DNA from: Shewanella marina JCM 15074
GTDB taxonomy: Bacteria > Pseudomonadota > Gammaproteobacteria > Enterobacterales > Shewanellaceae
Reading direction: 5' to 3'
DNA length: 64,000 nucleotides
Assembly: GCF_000614975.1 (NCBI RefSeq)
Contig: NZ_BALM01000013.1
Span: 1-64,000, forward strand
Part shown: piece after piece, positions 40,962 to 52,239 of the stretch
How the letters are laid out: each line of letters opens with the position of its first letter
Position numbering within the stretch: position 1 is the stretch's first letter
Notes under the pieces: generated by a model
What the model was told of the DNA's origin: nothing
Seen by the model: only the letters and a program-made list of their open reading frames with translations
Databases searched by the model: none
Made by a program: the position numbers and the translations under genes

Positions 40962-40985
40962 AAAAAGCCGCAATAATTGCGGCTT
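40962..40985 (-). terminator. Intrinsic terminator of hemB
   Basis: aaagccgcaa / ttgcggcttt stem with a 3-nt loop and an eight-T run on the minus strand, 27 bp beyond the hemB stop. Confidence 0.9.
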
Positions 40986-41011
40986 TAATTCTAGCAGAGG
41001 TTTAGTGAAGA

Positions 41012-42031
<1,020 letters not shown>

Positions 42032-42038
42032 CTAAAAC

Positions 42039-43880
42039 TTATTGCGTCTCTATTGCGGGTGAATAGAGGCAAACTTGGTTGCGACCTAATCGTTTGGCTC
42101 GATATAGGGCTTTATCTGCTTGGTCTAATAATTTATGCGGCTGACAAGTGTCTTGTATAATGGCCACGCTGACCCCAATACTGACCGTAATATTTAACTT
42201 ATGTTCCTGCCAAGGAATAGATAAATGTTCAATTGCTTGACGAATTTTTTCTGCAACAGATAAAGCGCCATCGGTATCAGTATTTGGCAAAATAATAACA
42301 AACTCTTCGCCGCCAAAACGTGATAAATGATCAGAAGGTCGTTTTAAGTGCTTGGCAATGTTGCGAGCTAATTGAATTAAGACCTCGTCACCGGCTAGGT
42401 GACCATGGGTGTCGTTAACTTGTTTGAACTCATCAATGTCTAAAATAAGTAAAGCCAGACTCGCTTGATAGCGGCGGCTCAGTTTACTTTGATAGAGTAA
42501 GGTTTCGTCAAAGGATACTCTATTATTGACGCCAGTTAAGGCATCTGATGTCGATAACTCAACCAATTTGGTATTGGCAATACTAAGTTCTTTAAGGGTT
42601 TTTTCTAGCTTGATTGTGCGCTCATGTACCATGCGCTCTAAGCGATCATGACTGATATTCTTTAGATATAACGCCTCATCTTTAGCGATTTTTATCTGTT
42701 CGGCTTGGTGTAAGGCATCTTGTTGCATTTGCTGTTTCTGTTGACGCTCATCGTTAAAACGTACCGCAAGAATAAATCCCATAATGAGAATTTCGAACGT
42801 TAAGCCGATCATTATCGGCATTTGTGGCTGCATCTGACTATTTGCTATGCCAGTGTAAAGTGCACCAGACCAACATGTACCGACTAATAAACAGCCCCAA
42901 GCGATTGCAAATAACTTCGCCATTTTGTGTTGTTTAGCACCTTGAACCGTGGCGATGAATGTCATGGTAATGGCCACAATAATGGCCATAAACATATTGG
43001 TAAATAGGGCATGGGTATAACTAATAAATTGGCTCATTATGCCAATGAGGATCATTGTGAACGTTAATCCTTTGCACGTCTTTGACAGCTTAATCGAGTC
43101 ATTTTTGAGACGTAATACTTGCTCTGTAAACATTAGCGCTAATGCCAAAATAACAGGGATAAGTACAGGCATAATCAACTGTTGGACTTGCGGTAATTGT
43201 GGCCATAAAAAACGAAATGCATAACCATTTAAACTCGCGGCTAACAAGGTAATGGTAAATACATAGCAAGAGTAATAGATATAGCTTTTAGAGCGAGACA
43301 ATATGGCAATTAACACAGTGAAAATACTGATAATAATGAGGCCACCTAACTGTAAACCATCAATTAAAGCCTGTAACTCTAGCCGTTCTGATAGCTGTTT
43401 AAGATTTACAACATGAATGGGGAGATTTAAGTTACCACTCGATGAGACTTGCAGATAAAAGGTTTGAATTTGATCATCACGATAAAAAGGCACGATAAAG
43501 TTGGTACTGGCAATGGGTCTGGCACTGAAAGGGATATTGTCGCCTAATTTCACTGTTTGGGTGACTTTACCCTGCTGAACTTGATAAACCGTAATATGAT
43601 CAAGCAGTGGATTATTAATTAATATTGCTTGTTGATCTGCGGCTGAAGTGGATACGGGCAAGGTGAGTTTAAGCCATACGGTTTTATCATCAATGATTTG
43701 ACGATCTTTCGCTGTCATTAATCGCCAGTGTTGACTGGTTATCGCCTGTTGAATCGTGCTTATTGTGCTGCTATTTATCTCTATTATATGGCTGAGCTCT
43801 TGCTCTGAATGGGCGAATGCAACCCTAGCATTAATGACTAGTGACAGGATCGCGAGGCTAACAAAGCAAATATATTTCAT
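42039..43880 (-). CDS. 7TM-DISM diguanylate cyclase (GGDEF)
   Basis: This 613-residue membrane protein makes cyclic di-GMP. It has a signal peptide (residues 1-23), a periplasmic 7TMR-DISMED2-type sensor domain (about 24-170), seven membrane helices (about 180-385), a coiled-coil linker and a C-terminal GGDEF domain. The active motif is LSRFGGEEFVIIL, preceded by an RxxD inhibitory site (RPSD) five residues before GGEEF. The product should be active and feedback-inhibited. The gene sits between tatD and hemB on the same strand with very short gaps, so it may be expressed with them. Confidence 0.9.
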   Translation of the reverse strand: MKYICFVSLAILSLVINARVAFAHSEQELSHIIEINSSTISTIQQAITSQHWRLMTAKDRQIIDDKTVWLKLTLPVSTSAADQQAILINNPLLDHITVYQVQQGKVTQTVKLGDNIPFSARPIASTNFIVPFYRDDQIQTFYLQVSSSGNLNLPIHVVNLKQLSERLELQALIDGLQLGGLIIISIFTVLIAILSRSKSYIYYSCYVFTITLLAASLNGYAFRFLWPQLPQVQQLIMPVLIPVILALALMFTEQVLRLKNDSIKLSKTCKGLTFTMILIGIMSQFISYTHALFTNMFMAIIVAITMTFIATVQGAKQHKMAKLFAIAWGCLLVGTCWSGALYTGIANSQMQPQMPIMIGLTFEILIMGFILAVRFNDERQQKQQMQQDALHQAEQIKIAKDEALYLKNISHDRLERMVHERTIKLEKTLKELSIANTKLVELSTSDALTGVNNRVSFDETLLYQSKLSRRYQASLALLILDIDEFKQVNDTHGHLAGDEVLIQLARNIAKHLKRPSDHLSRFGGEEFVIILPNTDTDGALSVAEKIRQAIEHLSIPWQEHKLNITVSIGVSVAIIQDTCQPHKLLDQADKALYRAKRLGRNQVCLYSPAIETQ

Positions 43881-43892
43881 GCAATCACACTG

Positions 43893-44684
43893 TTAAATAT
43901 TAAAAAATGTTTGGGTATTTAGTTGGCATTGGTTAGCAAATACCTCGAGTGGTTCTCCACGTAAATCTGCAATATATTGAGCAATATAGGGTAAATAGCT
44001 TGGTTTATTTTTGCTTGATTTGGGTTTTGGTCGCATGCTTCTAGGTAAGAGGTAAGGGCTATCAGTTTCAATCATTATTTTATCGGCAGGCATGGTTTTA
44101 ACCAACTCAGCTAAGGTTTGGCCACGGCGTTCATCGCAAACCCAGCCTGTGATACCTAAATGTAAACCCAATTCAAGATAACGTTCCATATGCGCCTGTT
44201 CACCAGTAAAGCAATGCAATACGGCATTACTTAAGTCTGCACGAAACTCTTTTAAGATGTCGTAAAAATCTTGATGAGCATCGCGTTCATGCATATACAC
44301 AGGCAGCTGAGTTTCAACTGCAAGCTGTAATTGCTCGCTAAATGCTTTTCTTTGATCGGCTCTTGGCGAGAAATCCCGATTGTAATCTAAGCCGCATTCA
44401 CCAACAGCTACAACTGATGCGTGTTGTAATAAGCTGGCTAATTGTTGTTTACTTTGAGGCTGCCATTGACTGGCATGGTGCGGATGTACACCAGCAGTCG
44501 CGTAAAGTTGATTTGGGTACTGCTGGCAAATATCAATAACATGCTGGCTCTCGGTGAGATCACTACCAATGATGATCATTTGCGACACTCCAACGGCAGC
44601 CGCACCATCAATAATTGATTGGTAGTTTTGCTCTAAATCACTGCCAATTAAATTAACAGCGATATCTGTATACGTTAAATTCAT
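43893..44684 (-). CDS. tatD: TatD-family metal-dependent hydrolase / DNase
   Basis: This 263-residue TIM-barrel hydrolase has YTDIAVNLIGSDL, AGVHPHHASQW, GECGLDYNRDFSP, LPVYMHERDAH, VLHCFTGEQ and the DSPYLLPRS segment with its metal-binding Asp. TatD is a magnesium-dependent 3'-5' exonuclease implicated in DNA repair; it is not part of the Tat translocase. It starts at the shared base with the preceding hypothetical gene's stop. Confidence 0.95.
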   Translation of the reverse strand: MNLTYTDIAVNLIGSDLEQNYQSIIDGAAAVGVSQMIIIGSDLTESQHVIDICQQYPNQLYATAGVHPHHASQWQPQSKQQLASLLQHASVVAVGECGLDYNRDFSPRADQRKAFSEQLQLAVETQLPVYMHERDAHQDFYDILKEFRADLSNAVLHCFTGEQAHMERYLELGLHLGITGWVCDERRGQTLAELVKTMPADKIMIETDSPYLLPRSMRPKPKSSKNKPSYLPYIAQYIADLRGEPLEVFANQCQLNTQTFFNI

Positions 44685-45160
44685 TATTCTACGCGCTTAA
44701 CCCTAATGGTGGTATTACGGCCGTCTATACCTAATAAAAATGACCCTAAAGCTGCTCTTTCGATGTAAACCTTATCACCTGACTTTAAGCGGAAACTACG
44801 GGTATCAGTTTGCTTCCATACTTGACCATTTTCAAAGTAAAGTCGCAGTGCACCATAAGGATTTTTGTTTACTTTACTGATTGTCAGTTCAATCTTATCT
44901 ACTTTTTCAATCGGTTTAGGTATCACGCCAAAGGTGTTTTCTGGCTTGCTTGCTACAACGGCAGGTGGAGTCGCCACGATTGTTGCTTGAGCTTGTGGGT
45001 TAACTTGTTGAGCATCAGCTAAGTTGTCATAACAGACTAATCTTTCTAGCTTATCGTTAATCTGCCGACAATCTTGTAATGAGTTTATCGGTGATGCCGC
45101 ATGGGTACTAGTTGAAAGTAAAATAAGGCTGGCAGAGAACCAAGATAATCGCATTAACAA
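44684..45160 (-). CDS. Hypothetical exported protein between tatC and tatD
   Basis: This 158-residue protein was not recognised. It has a signal peptide (SWFSASLILLSTSTHAA), a short conserved-looking cysteine pair (LQDCRQINDKLERLVCYDN) and a C-terminal beta-rich domain (LTISKVNKNPYGALRLYFEN). The DCRQI...RLVCYD pattern occurs in periplasmic proteins such as VasI-like families, but the match is not strong enough to name it. It overlaps the tatD start by one base, so the two are probably co-translated. Confidence 0.6.
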   Translation of the reverse strand: MLMRLSWFSASLILLSTSTHAASPINSLQDCRQINDKLERLVCYDNLADAQQVNPQAQATIVATPPAVVASKPENTFGVIPKPIEKVDKIELTISKVNKNPYGALRLYFENGQVWKQTDTRSFRLKSGDKVYIERAALGSFLLGIDGRNTTIRVKRVE

Positions 45161-45217
45161 ATTCCTTATGTGTTTTGCTTATTTTTAAAATAGGTCGTCT
45201 CTGATTTATATAATAAA

Positions 45218-45304
45218 AAAGCGGGTTAGCAAACTATATTCAGCCAATATTATGTCGATAATTATTATCGACAACTGGCATGAGAATATTTGCAATCCCG
45301 CTTT
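45218..45304 (-). terminator. Long nested hairpin, probable tatABC terminator
   Basis: The outer arms aaagcggg (45218-45225) and cccgcttt (45297-45304) extend into partly paired flanks. An inner gcca/tggc pair and a perfect tgtcgataa / ttatcgaca stem (45253-45273) form the tip. The minus-strand transcript leaves the outer stem into TTTTTTATT, so it can act as an intrinsic terminator. The size is unusual for a terminator. Confidence 0.65.
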
Positions 45305-45336
45305 AAGTATTTAAACCAACAAGTTAGCACTAAAAA

Positions 45337-46121
45337 TTATTGATTAGCTTGATGCTCATCTTTTTGCTGTTCATTGTCTTGTTGTTCGTCGTCTTCTTCT
45401 TCATCATCTGCTGACTTGCTATAAAACGAGCCGCCAACAAACCACCTTCAAATAAGATCAACATAGGTATAGCGAGCATGGTTTGAGACAGTACATCTGG
45501 CGGTGTTAATAGCATACCGACCACGAATGCACCAACCACAATATATGGTCGCTTGGCTTTTAAATCATCAGGTGTAGTGACACCTGCCCAGCACAATAAA
45601 ATTACTGCGATAGGGATTTCAAAAGCTAAACCAAATGCAAAAAACAGTTTTAAAATAAAGCTTAAGTAACTACTGATATCTGTTGCGACTTCAACACCTT
45701 CTGGCGCTGCGTTAGCAAAGAAACCAAATACAATAGGGAATACCACATAGTAGGCAAATGCAATACCAAGATAAAACAGTAAAGTACTGCTCACCAGTAG
45801 TGGCATAACTAAGCGTTTTTCATGCTTGTAAAGTCCCGGCGCGATAAATGACCAAATTTGGTATAGCACGTAAGGAATAGCAATAAAAAATGCTAATACT
45901 AAGGTTAATTTAAACGGGGCAAAGAAAGGCGCCGCGACATCCGTTGCAATCATGCTGCTATGTGCTGGCATGGCTTGCATTAATGGTGTTGCTACATAGT
46001 GGTAAATATCTTTAGCCCAGTAAACTAAGCTGATAAATACAATTAGTACACTTGCGATTGCTTTAAGCAGCTTAGTGCGTAGCTCAAGCAAGTGACCAAT
46101 AAGCGGTTGCTGTTGCGACAT
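45337..46121 (-). CDS. tatC: TatC, twin-arginine translocase receptor (C-terminus frameshifted)
   Basis: This inner-membrane protein has six helices and binds twin-arginine signal peptides. The N-terminus [20 protein letters not shown] and the conserved [16 protein letters not shown] segment are clear. The sequence as given ends in a basic tail ([14 protein letters not shown]...), stopping at 45330. Adding one base to the AAA at 45439-45441 gives [20 protein letters not shown] with an acidic tail and a stop at 45337, as in other TatC proteins. The transmembrane core is unaffected either way. The gene follows tatB after 10 bp. Confidence 0.93.
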
Positions 46122-46131
46122 GGATTACCTG

Positions 46132-46521
46132 TTAACTTTTAGTGTCTGAATTAGACGTCGTCTGGTTTGATGAGTCTTGAGGTTTAGTAACCTTTGGTGA
46201 ATCACTCGCAGAAGGAATGTCTGAAACATCATATGGACGATTAACAGATTGAGCTGCTTGTTTTAGCTGATCAATCGATTCTTGTAACTCGGGCGACAAA
46301 TTAGATAAGCCTTTGTTTTCGGCTTTCTTTAAGTCATTGTGTAACTCTTCTAGCTTGAGTTCCTGCTCGAGTTCATCTTTTACTGAGTTGGCCATGCGTT
46401 TCATCGCGCGGATCCAACCTGTAATGGAGCGGACTGCGGTAGGTAATCTTTCGGGGCCGAGTACAACCAGCCCCAAAATACCGATCAACAGTAGCTCTGA
46501 AAAGCCAATACCGTCGAACAT
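46132..46521 (-). CDS. tatB: TatB, twin-arginine translocase subunit
   Basis: This 129-residue protein has an N-terminal membrane helix ([20 protein letters not shown]), the conserved [12 protein letters not shown] hinge, a long amphipathic and charged region ([20 protein letters not shown]), and a polar tail. It forms the Tat receptor complex with TatC. It is 6 bp downstream of tatA. The Tat system here would export SirC, which has a twin-arginine leader. Confidence 0.95.
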   Translation of the reverse strand: MFDGIGFSELLLIGILGLVVLGPERLPTAVRSITGWIRAMKRMANSVKDELEQELKLEELHNDLKKAENKGLSNLSPELQESIDQLKQAAQSVNRPYDVSDIPSASDSPKVTKPQDSSNQTTSNSDTKS

Positions 46522-46527
46522 ATGGAT

Positions 46528-46830
46528 TTACGCCTGTTCTTTAGACTCTGGCTTCTTTTCAGGAGCCGCTTGTGCTGTTTGCTCAGCTTTAACAGGCTGC
46601 GCTGTTTGAGCAGTTGCAGTTGTTGCTTGAGCTGTAGATTCTGGTGCAGAAGTGGCCGCAGCGTCTTTTTCTTCGATGGCTTTTTTCTCATCTTCAGTAG
46701 ACATTGCGCTCTTAAATCCTTTTATTGCACCACCTAGGTCACCACCTAGCGAACGAAGCTTTTTAGTTCCGAATAACAAAACTACGATTAAAGCAATAAT
46801 TAGAAGTTGCCAAATACTAATACCACCCAT
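46528..46830 (-). CDS. tatA: TatA, twin-arginine translocase pore subunit
   Basis: This 100-residue protein has the membrane helix [20 protein letters not shown], the hinge [21 protein letters not shown] and an Ala/Glu/Gln-rich tail. It oligomerises to pass folded proteins across the inner membrane. It is the first gene of tatABC. Confidence 0.96.
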   Translation of the reverse strand: MGGISIWQLLIIALIVVLLFGTKKLRSLGGDLGGAIKGFKSAMSTEDEKKAIEEKDAAATSAPESTAQATTATAQTAQPVKAEQTAQAAPEKKPESKEQA

Positions 46831-46899
46831 GCAGGTATCCTCATAAAGATTGATAGTAGGTTCTTGTTATATTATGAACCTATAAAAGTTTAGTGCTAG

Positions 46900-48549
46900 C
46901 TAAAGTGTACGGTTTTTTGGTCTAGATCGCCATCCCATTAGCCATACCGCTGCGCCAAGTATTATACAGGCACAAGCGCCCGATAGTGTAACCTGCTGGT
47001 TGAATAAAATTGTGCCACAGATCAACAAAATCGCCGAAGTTATCAGCAAAAAGTTACTCTTATGCAATTTTCTTTGATGAATTAGGTATTTATCAAGTAA
47101 CTTTTGTTGCTGAGTTAATAAAGATTTACCTAATTTTAAATTGTCATAAACGAGTTCTGGTAGCTCAGGGATTTTATCTGCCCAGCTTGGTAGCTGTTGC
47201 TTAATCTGGTTAAACATATGTTTAACGCCGATTTGCTCATCCATCCACTGTTCTAAGAATGGTTTTGCGGTTTGCCATAAATCAAGTTGTGGATATAGTT
47301 GACGGCCTAACCCCTCGATGTAAAGCAATGTTTTTTCAAGTAAAACGAGTTGTGGCTGCACTACGATTTCAAATTCGCGTGCGGTTTTGAACAGTTCTAA
47401 TAGCAACAATCCGAATGAAATTTCAGATAGCGGCTTATTAAACATGGGTTCACACACTTGCTTGATCGCTTGCTCAAAAGCGTACTTATCAGTGCTATCA
47501 GTGACCCAACCGGATTCAATATAAAGCTGAGCAATACGTTGATAATCACGATTAAAGAAAGCTAAGAAGTTCTCTGCAAGATAGCGTTGATCTTCTTTAG
47601 TGAGACTGCCCATAATACCGCAATCCAAGCCGATATATTGTGGGTTATCTGGTTGCTCTGTCGATACAAAAATATTGCCAGGATGCATATCAGCATGAAA
47701 GAAGTTATCTCTAAATACCTGAGTAAAAAAGACTTGTACGCCACGCTCAGCTAATAGCTTTAAATCTGTGCCTTGGGCATTTAATGCATCAATATCTGAT
47801 ACTGGAATGCCATAAATGCGTTCCATCACCATTAGCCGTTGTGAGCATAAGTCTTGGTAAACCGCGGGTATATACAATGCTTCTGAATCGGCAAAATTTT
47901 GCTTTAATTTGATGGCGTTAGCCGCTTCTTTATTTAAGTCTAGCTCACCTAGGATGGTATGCCTGTAATCTGCGATAACTTCTGGTGCGCGTAAGCGGTT
48001 ATCACTGCCAAGGAGTGAGTCAACGATATTGGCTAACTTTTTCATCAACTGCAAATCAGCATGAATTTGCGCTTCAATATTTGGTCTAAGCACCTTTAAG
48101 ACAACATCTGCCCCAGTACTTTTTAAATTTGCACTGTGAACTTGAGCAATTGAGGCTGATGCTAATGGCTGTTCGTCAAAGTTATCGAATAGAGACTCAA
48201 TAGGGGCTTGAAGGGCGGTTTCAATTTCTTGGCGTGCAAGTTTGCCATCAAAAGAGGGCACTTTATCTTGCAGCATGGCTAATTGCATTGCCCACTCGTC
48301 ATTGAGTAAGTCGCGGCGAGTTGAGAGCATTTGCCCAAGCTTGATATAAATGGGCCCCAGTTGTTGCAGTGCCAGTTTAAGTCGCTCACCTGCTGGTTTA
48401 TCTTTATGCTGGTTGCGGATCCAGAATAAACTATGACGTAGCAGTTTTAAGTACCAAGGGGCGACATTACTGGGAATCAGATCATCTAAACCGTATTGCA
48501 AAGCCGTTTTAAGTACTTGATAACCTCTGCTGATACTGCTTTTTGTCAT
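46900..48549 (-). CDS. ubiB: UbiB, ubiquinone biosynthesis ATPase
   Basis: This 549-residue protein is an ABC1/ADCK-type atypical kinase needed for coenzyme Q synthesis. It has [20 protein letters not shown] (KxGQ motif), the Ala-rich loop [21 protein letters not shown], the catalytic-loop [11 protein letters not shown] and metal-binding [10 protein letters not shown]. Two C-terminal membrane helices end the protein (residues about 497-537). It overlaps the ubiJ stop by 4 bp. Confidence 0.96.
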   Translation of the reverse strand: MTKSSISRGYQVLKTALQYGLDDLIPSNVAPWYLKLLRHSLFWIRNQHKDKPAGERLKLALQQLGPIYIKLGQMLSTRRDLLNDEWAMQLAMLQDKVPSFDGKLARQEIETALQAPIESLFDNFDEQPLASASIAQVHSANLKSTGADVVLKVLRPNIEAQIHADLQLMKKLANIVDSLLGSDNRLRAPEVIADYRHTILGELDLNKEAANAIKLKQNFADSEALYIPAVYQDLCSQRLMVMERIYGIPVSDIDALNAQGTDLKLLAERGVQVFFTQVFRDNFFHADMHPGNIFVSTEQPDNPQYIGLDCGIMGSLTKEDQRYLAENFLAFFNRDYQRIAQLYIESGWVTDSTDKYAFEQAIKQVCEPMFNKPLSEISFGLLLLELFKTAREFEIVVQPQLVLLEKTLLYIEGLGRQLYPQLDLWQTAKPFLEQWMDEQIGVKHMFNQIKQQLPSWADKIPELPELVYDNLKLGKSLLTQQQKLLDKYLIHQRKLHKSNFLLITSAILLICGTILFNQQVTLSGACACIILGAAVWLMGWRSRPKNRTL

Positions 48550-49166
48550 GTGTTAACCTTGTGTTCCAACTGTTGTATGCGCACCGCCAAAGCATCAATG
48601 TCTTGGTTTATAAGTTCAATGTTATCGGTAAAATTAATCATCTCAAGCTTATGTGGTGCTAATCGGTATTCTTGGGTAGTCAATTGGCTAAAATGTCGTT
48701 CTGTTTGCCGACCTATTTGTTGTAGACGTTGTTTGCCTCGTAGCAGCTGTTGGCTGAACATATGCGCTGGCGCATCGCCGATGACTTGTGCCAGTGGTTC
48801 AATAATATCAACGTCTAAATGCTGCAGATAATGGCTAAAATTTTGTAAAACTGATAAATCACCTTCAATTTGTAATTTATCTTGTTTGATTAATTGGGTG
48901 AGGTTTTCACCTTCTGTCAGCGAATATAGATGCTGCAAGTCGGTACTTACAGCACAATTTGATTCGCCTTTATAATGACTTAGCACTTGAATACGTGAGC
49001 TTAGAATCAGATAAATAGGCCAATCAAGCTGGCGTAATTGTATTGCAATCACTTGCCCTTTGAGACTGGTGGGTAATTCGTTATCTGGTTGGCTGTATTG
49101 CTGGGCTTTAGCAAATGCAAGCTCCAGCATTGAACATAATCCGAGTGCCAAGTGATTGACTTGCAT
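48546..49166 (-). CDS. ubiJ: UbiJ, ubiquinone biosynthesis accessory factor
   Basis: This 206-residue protein has an N-terminal SCP2-like lipid-binding domain ([18 protein letters not shown], then [19 protein letters not shown]) and a C-terminal coiled coil. UbiJ helps assemble the soluble ubiquinone-synthesis complex. It lies between ubiE (sharing one base) and ubiB (4-bp overlap), the standard ubiEJB order. Confidence 0.92.
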   Translation of the reverse strand: MQVNHLALGLCSMLELAFAKAQQYSQPDNELPTSLKGQVIAIQLRQLDWPIYLILSSRIQVLSHYKGESNCAVSTDLQHLYSLTEGENLTQLIKQDKLQIEGDLSVLQNFSHYLQHLDVDIIEPLAQVIGDAPAHMFSQQLLRGKQRLQQIGRQTERHFSQLTTQEYRLAPHKLEMINFTDNIELINQDIDALAVRIQQLEHKVNT

Positions 49167-49921
49167 TAGAACTTGTATCCGCGGTGTAGCGCTACAATAC
49201 CATCGGTCATATTGGTGTAATCAACTTGCTCAAAGCCTGCATCACACATCATTTGCTTTAAGGTTTCTTGATCTGGATGCATACGAATTGATTCAGCTAA
49301 GTATTCATAGCTGTCTGCATCATCTGTAATCATTTGTCCCATTTTTGGCAAAATCTTGAAGCTATATGTGTCGTATATTTTACGCATCACTTCATGTTGA
49401 GGCTTAGAAAACTCTAATACTAACAGTTTTCCGCCTGGCTTTAGTACACGTTGCATTGAGCGCAATGCTGCATCTTTATCGGTCACATTACGTAGACCAA
49501 AAGCGATAGTAATAATATCAAAGTAATTGTCTGGGAATGGCAGCGCTTCTGCGTTAGCTTGCACATAATTAACATTACCTACAATGCCTCGGTCGCGTAA
49601 TTTTGCTCGACCTACTTTTAACATTGAGTCGTTAATATCTGCTAATACTACTTTACCAGTTGGACCGACAAGATCTGAAAATTTAGCGGTTAAATCGCCA
49701 GTACCGCCTGCTAGGTCTAGCACATGCATACCTGGGCGAGGGGCTGCTGTTTCAATGGTAAAGCGTTTCCAAAAACGATGAATGCCAAATGACATTACAT
49801 CATTCATGATGTCGTATTTAGCCGCAACAGAGTGGAAAACGTCGGCAACCAGATCGGCTTTCTGCTCAGTTTCTACTGTTTTATAACCAAAATGGGTACT
49901 CTTTGGTGCGCCTTCTGACAT
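49166..49921 (-). CDS. ubiE: UbiE, demethylmenaquinone/2-methoxy-6-polyprenyl-1,4-benzoquinol methyltransferase
   Basis: This 251-residue SAM methyltransferase acts in both ubiquinone and menaquinone synthesis. Motifs are [35 protein letters not shown] (motif I), [17 protein letters not shown] and [15 protein letters not shown]. The length equals that of E. coli UbiE (251). Menaquinone made with UbiE feeds the anaerobic reductases in this window. Confidence 0.98.
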   Translation of the reverse strand: MSEGAPKSTHFGYKTVETEQKADLVADVFHSVAAKYDIMNDVMSFGIHRFWKRFTIETAAPRPGMHVLDLAGGTGDLTAKFSDLVGPTGKVVLADINDSMLKVGRAKLRDRGIVGNVNYVQANAEALPFPDNYFDIITIAFGLRNVTDKDAALRSMQRVLKPGGKLLVLEFSKPQHEVMRKIYDTYSFKILPKMGQMITDDADSYEYLAESIRMHPDQETLKQMMCDAGFEQVDYTNMTDGIVALHRGYKF

Positions 49922-50120
49922 TTCTTATTCCTATTAAAATATTGACTGTGGTAGTTTAAGCTATCCAATTTATACGCAGAATCACTAATTGATTAGTCTG
50001 TGATCAAGTTTAAATACTGCGCGTTAATGGGCGATTTATCCATGCTTATGTCAGCGGGCATTAGAGCATAAAACTGTCCATTTATACAACGATCCTCACG
50101 TACATGAGTATTAGCTAAAT

Positions 50121-51188
50121 TTAAATAAGCTGCGGCTTAATATATGCATAAATTAATTCGCTAATACTTTGACCTACTTCACGAATTCCGATACTTGAGC
50201 TGACGTTATGGCAACTTGGTGCTGCTTCTGTGACATGGAGATAGTTTGGTTGGCAATGATGTGCAAAAAAATGAATATAACGTGCAGCATCAATCAATGG
50301 CACCCCTGCTACTGTAATAGCGCTTGCTGGCATGTTGTTAATAGCATCAACATCGAGTTCAATACCAAATGGTAAGTCATCTTCAGCGAACTTTGATAAT
50401 GCTTGTTGGCAAGCTTGATTGAGTGTGAGTTCTTGTCTAACCCATATTTGTTGGAAGGTATGCCAACTGGCACCAAATCGATTGAGTTGCTCAAGACTGG
50501 CTTGCGAGTTTTTAAGTTCATGTAAGCCCAAAACATGATATTGCTTAAGATAGCCTTCTGTTGCCGCATAACTAAAGCCATTGCCGCTATGGCGGCCTTC
50601 TAATGGTCTAAAGTCACAATGTGGGTCAAGGTTGATCGCCGCTATGCCACTGTGTTTTGTTTCACTTAGGGCTTTGATAATGCCATAAGCATTGTTATGG
50701 CCACCGCCTATGGCAATTAATTGCATACCTTGCTTGAATACTTCGCTGACTAACGGGATCACTGCTTGATCAAATTCAGCCGTTGCCCTGCGTAGTGATT
50801 CAATATCTGATGAAGAGGGGATATCTTGTTGCAGTTCGCCTAATACCATAGTGCAGCTAGCATCAAAGAAATCATTCGCTTGTAGATTGAGCCATTGTTG
50901 CATAGCCGCTGTAAATGCACCTGTTGCACCCGCACGGCCATAATTAGCTTGCGGTCCAACATCATCACTTAATCCCACGATAACGAACTTAACACCTGCT
51001 TGTTGCGCTTGCTGTAGGTTTGCGGCTATTGATAATTGTGTTTGTGGGTATTGAATTGCTTGGCCGAGTTTACGTTCACCTTCACGTGGGTGAATCAGTT
51101 GCTTGGCAGCTGTATCGGTAAAATAGTGAAATTGAGCCATAAAGTCTGCATGATAATAAAATGTTTCGCTATTGTTGCTAATTATCAT
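50121..51188 (-). CDS. Arginase/agmatinase/formimidoylglutamase family hydrolase
   Basis: This 355-residue ureohydrolase-fold protein has the metal-ligand motifs in somewhat unusual form: GGGHNNAYGIIKAL, NLDPHCDFRPLEGRHSGNGF and ELDVDAINNMPAS. The GVGLSDD-like IVGLSDDVGPQANYGRAGA segment is also typical. It may hydrolyse formimidoylglutamate (HutG-like), but no hut genes are near, and the replaced residues (DPHCD rather than DAHxD) leave the substrate uncertain. It is a separate unit, with a terminator beyond its start and 199 bp to ubiE. Confidence 0.75.
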   Translation of the reverse strand: MIISNNSETFYYHADFMAQFHYFTDTAAKQLIHPREGERKLGQAIQYPQTQLSIAANLQQAQQAGVKFVIVGLSDDVGPQANYGRAGATGAFTAAMQQWLNLQANDFFDASCTMVLGELQQDIPSSSDIESLRRATAEFDQAVIPLVSEVFKQGMQLIAIGGGHNNAYGIIKALSETKHSGIAAINLDPHCDFRPLEGRHSGNGFSYAATEGYLKQYHVLGLHELKNSQASLEQLNRFGASWHTFQQIWVRQELTLNQACQQALSKFAEDDLPFGIELDVDAINNMPASAITVAGVPLIDAARYIHFFAHHCQPNYLHVTEAAPSCHNVSSSIGIREVGQSISELIYAYIKPQLI

Positions 51189-51203
51189 GGTTTGGGCAAT
51201 AAA

Positions 51204-51226
51204 AAAGCCAGCTAAATGCTGGCTTT
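51204..51226 (-). terminator. Intrinsic terminator of rraA
   Basis: aaagccagc / gctggcttt stem with a 5-nt loop followed by a T-run on the minus strand, 17 bp beyond the rraA stop. Confidence 0.88.
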
Positions 51227-51242
51227 AATGGATAACAATCGC

Positions 51243-51728
51243 TTATTCAATATCTAATGGTTCAGGGGAAAGAATAACGCCGGTGTTATCAGCATAGATA
51301 TGATCGCCCGGTAGGAAGGTGACACCGCCAAAATTCACAGGCACTTCAACTTCACCAATACCATTACCATCTGCTCCTACGGGAATAGAGGCAAGCGCTT
51401 GAATGCCTATATCTATTTCCTCTAGCGTATCTACATCACGGACACTGCCATAGACAATAATGCCTTCCCAGTTGTTATTTGCTGCAATTTCGGCAATTGA
51501 TGCATCAACTAGTGCACGTCTCAGTGAACCACCACCATCAACCAGTAGTACCTTGCCTTCGCCATCTTCTTGAAGGACTTCAGCAATTAGACCATTGTCT
51601 TCAAAACACTTGATTGTGCTGATAGAGCCACCAAATGAGTTACAACCACCATAGTTACTGAACATAGGTTCCACAACGTCAACGACATCTAGATACATGT
51701 CACACAGTTCTGAGGTGTTGTATTCCAT
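51243..51728 (-). CDS. rraA: RraA, regulator of ribonuclease E activity
   Basis: This 161-residue protein binds and inhibits RNase E. The ATG at 51728 is preferred because it gives [20 protein letters not shown] and follows AGGAG at 7-nt spacing; the open frame continues upstream without a good start. Features are [39 protein letters not shown] and [16 protein letters not shown]. No aldolase metal site is needed for its regulatory role. Confidence 0.96.
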   Translation of the reverse strand: MEYNTSELCDMYLDVVDVVEPMFSNYGGCNSFGGSISTIKCFEDNGLIAEVLQEDGEGKVLLVDGGGSLRRALVDASIAEIAANNNWEGIIVYGSVRDVDTLEEIDIGIQALASIPVGADGNGIGEVEVPVNFGGVTFLPGDHIYADNTGVILSPEPLDIE

Positions 51729-51999
51729 AAATTCACTCCTGTAGATCCGCGTTGTACAGGGAGCAGTACAAACTAGCGGTTTAATTCCAGTATATAAGGG
51801 ATTTTTAAAAAGAAAAGCGTTATCAATCACGCAATTGAGTGAATTTTATGCAGATGATGTAGATGTTATTGATTTTTACAGTATTAGTTAATGTTTGTCA
51901 TGTTTGTATTTAAATATCTTTATTTATCGTTATTTGTTACATAATCTAAACATAATATAAGCAGATCAATTAAGATCGTTTTTTATTTGAGAGGCATCT

Positions 52000-52239
52000 A
52001 TGAGTGAGATTAATAGTATTGAAATTATAGGATATTTAGCCTCGGTGATGGTGGCTATTTCATTGATGATGAAGGATATTATTTGGCTACGTTGGCTTAA
52101 TTTTGTGGGTTGTAGCTTGTTTGTCATTTATGGAATAGGCATTACGGCTTGGCCCGTGGCAGGCATGAATGCATTTGTGGCTGGTATCAATATTTATCAT
52201 TTAATCAAAATATATAACCAGCCCAAATCAGCTGATTAG
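52000..52239 (+). CDS. Small membrane protein, YgjV-like
   Basis: This 79-residue protein has three hydrophobic stretches (IEIIGYLASVMVAISLMM, LNFVGCSLFVIYGIG, NAFVAGINIYHLIKIY). The pattern resembles half of the YgjV or SWEET/PQ-loop type inner membrane proteins. GAGAGG precedes the start at suitable spacing. It is convergent with the following gene, overlapping its end by 4 bp. No function is proposed. Confidence 0.6.
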   Translation: MSEINSIEIIGYLASVMVAISLMMKDIIWLRWLNFVGCSLFVIYGIGITAWPVAGMNAFVAGINIYHLIKIYNQPKSAD

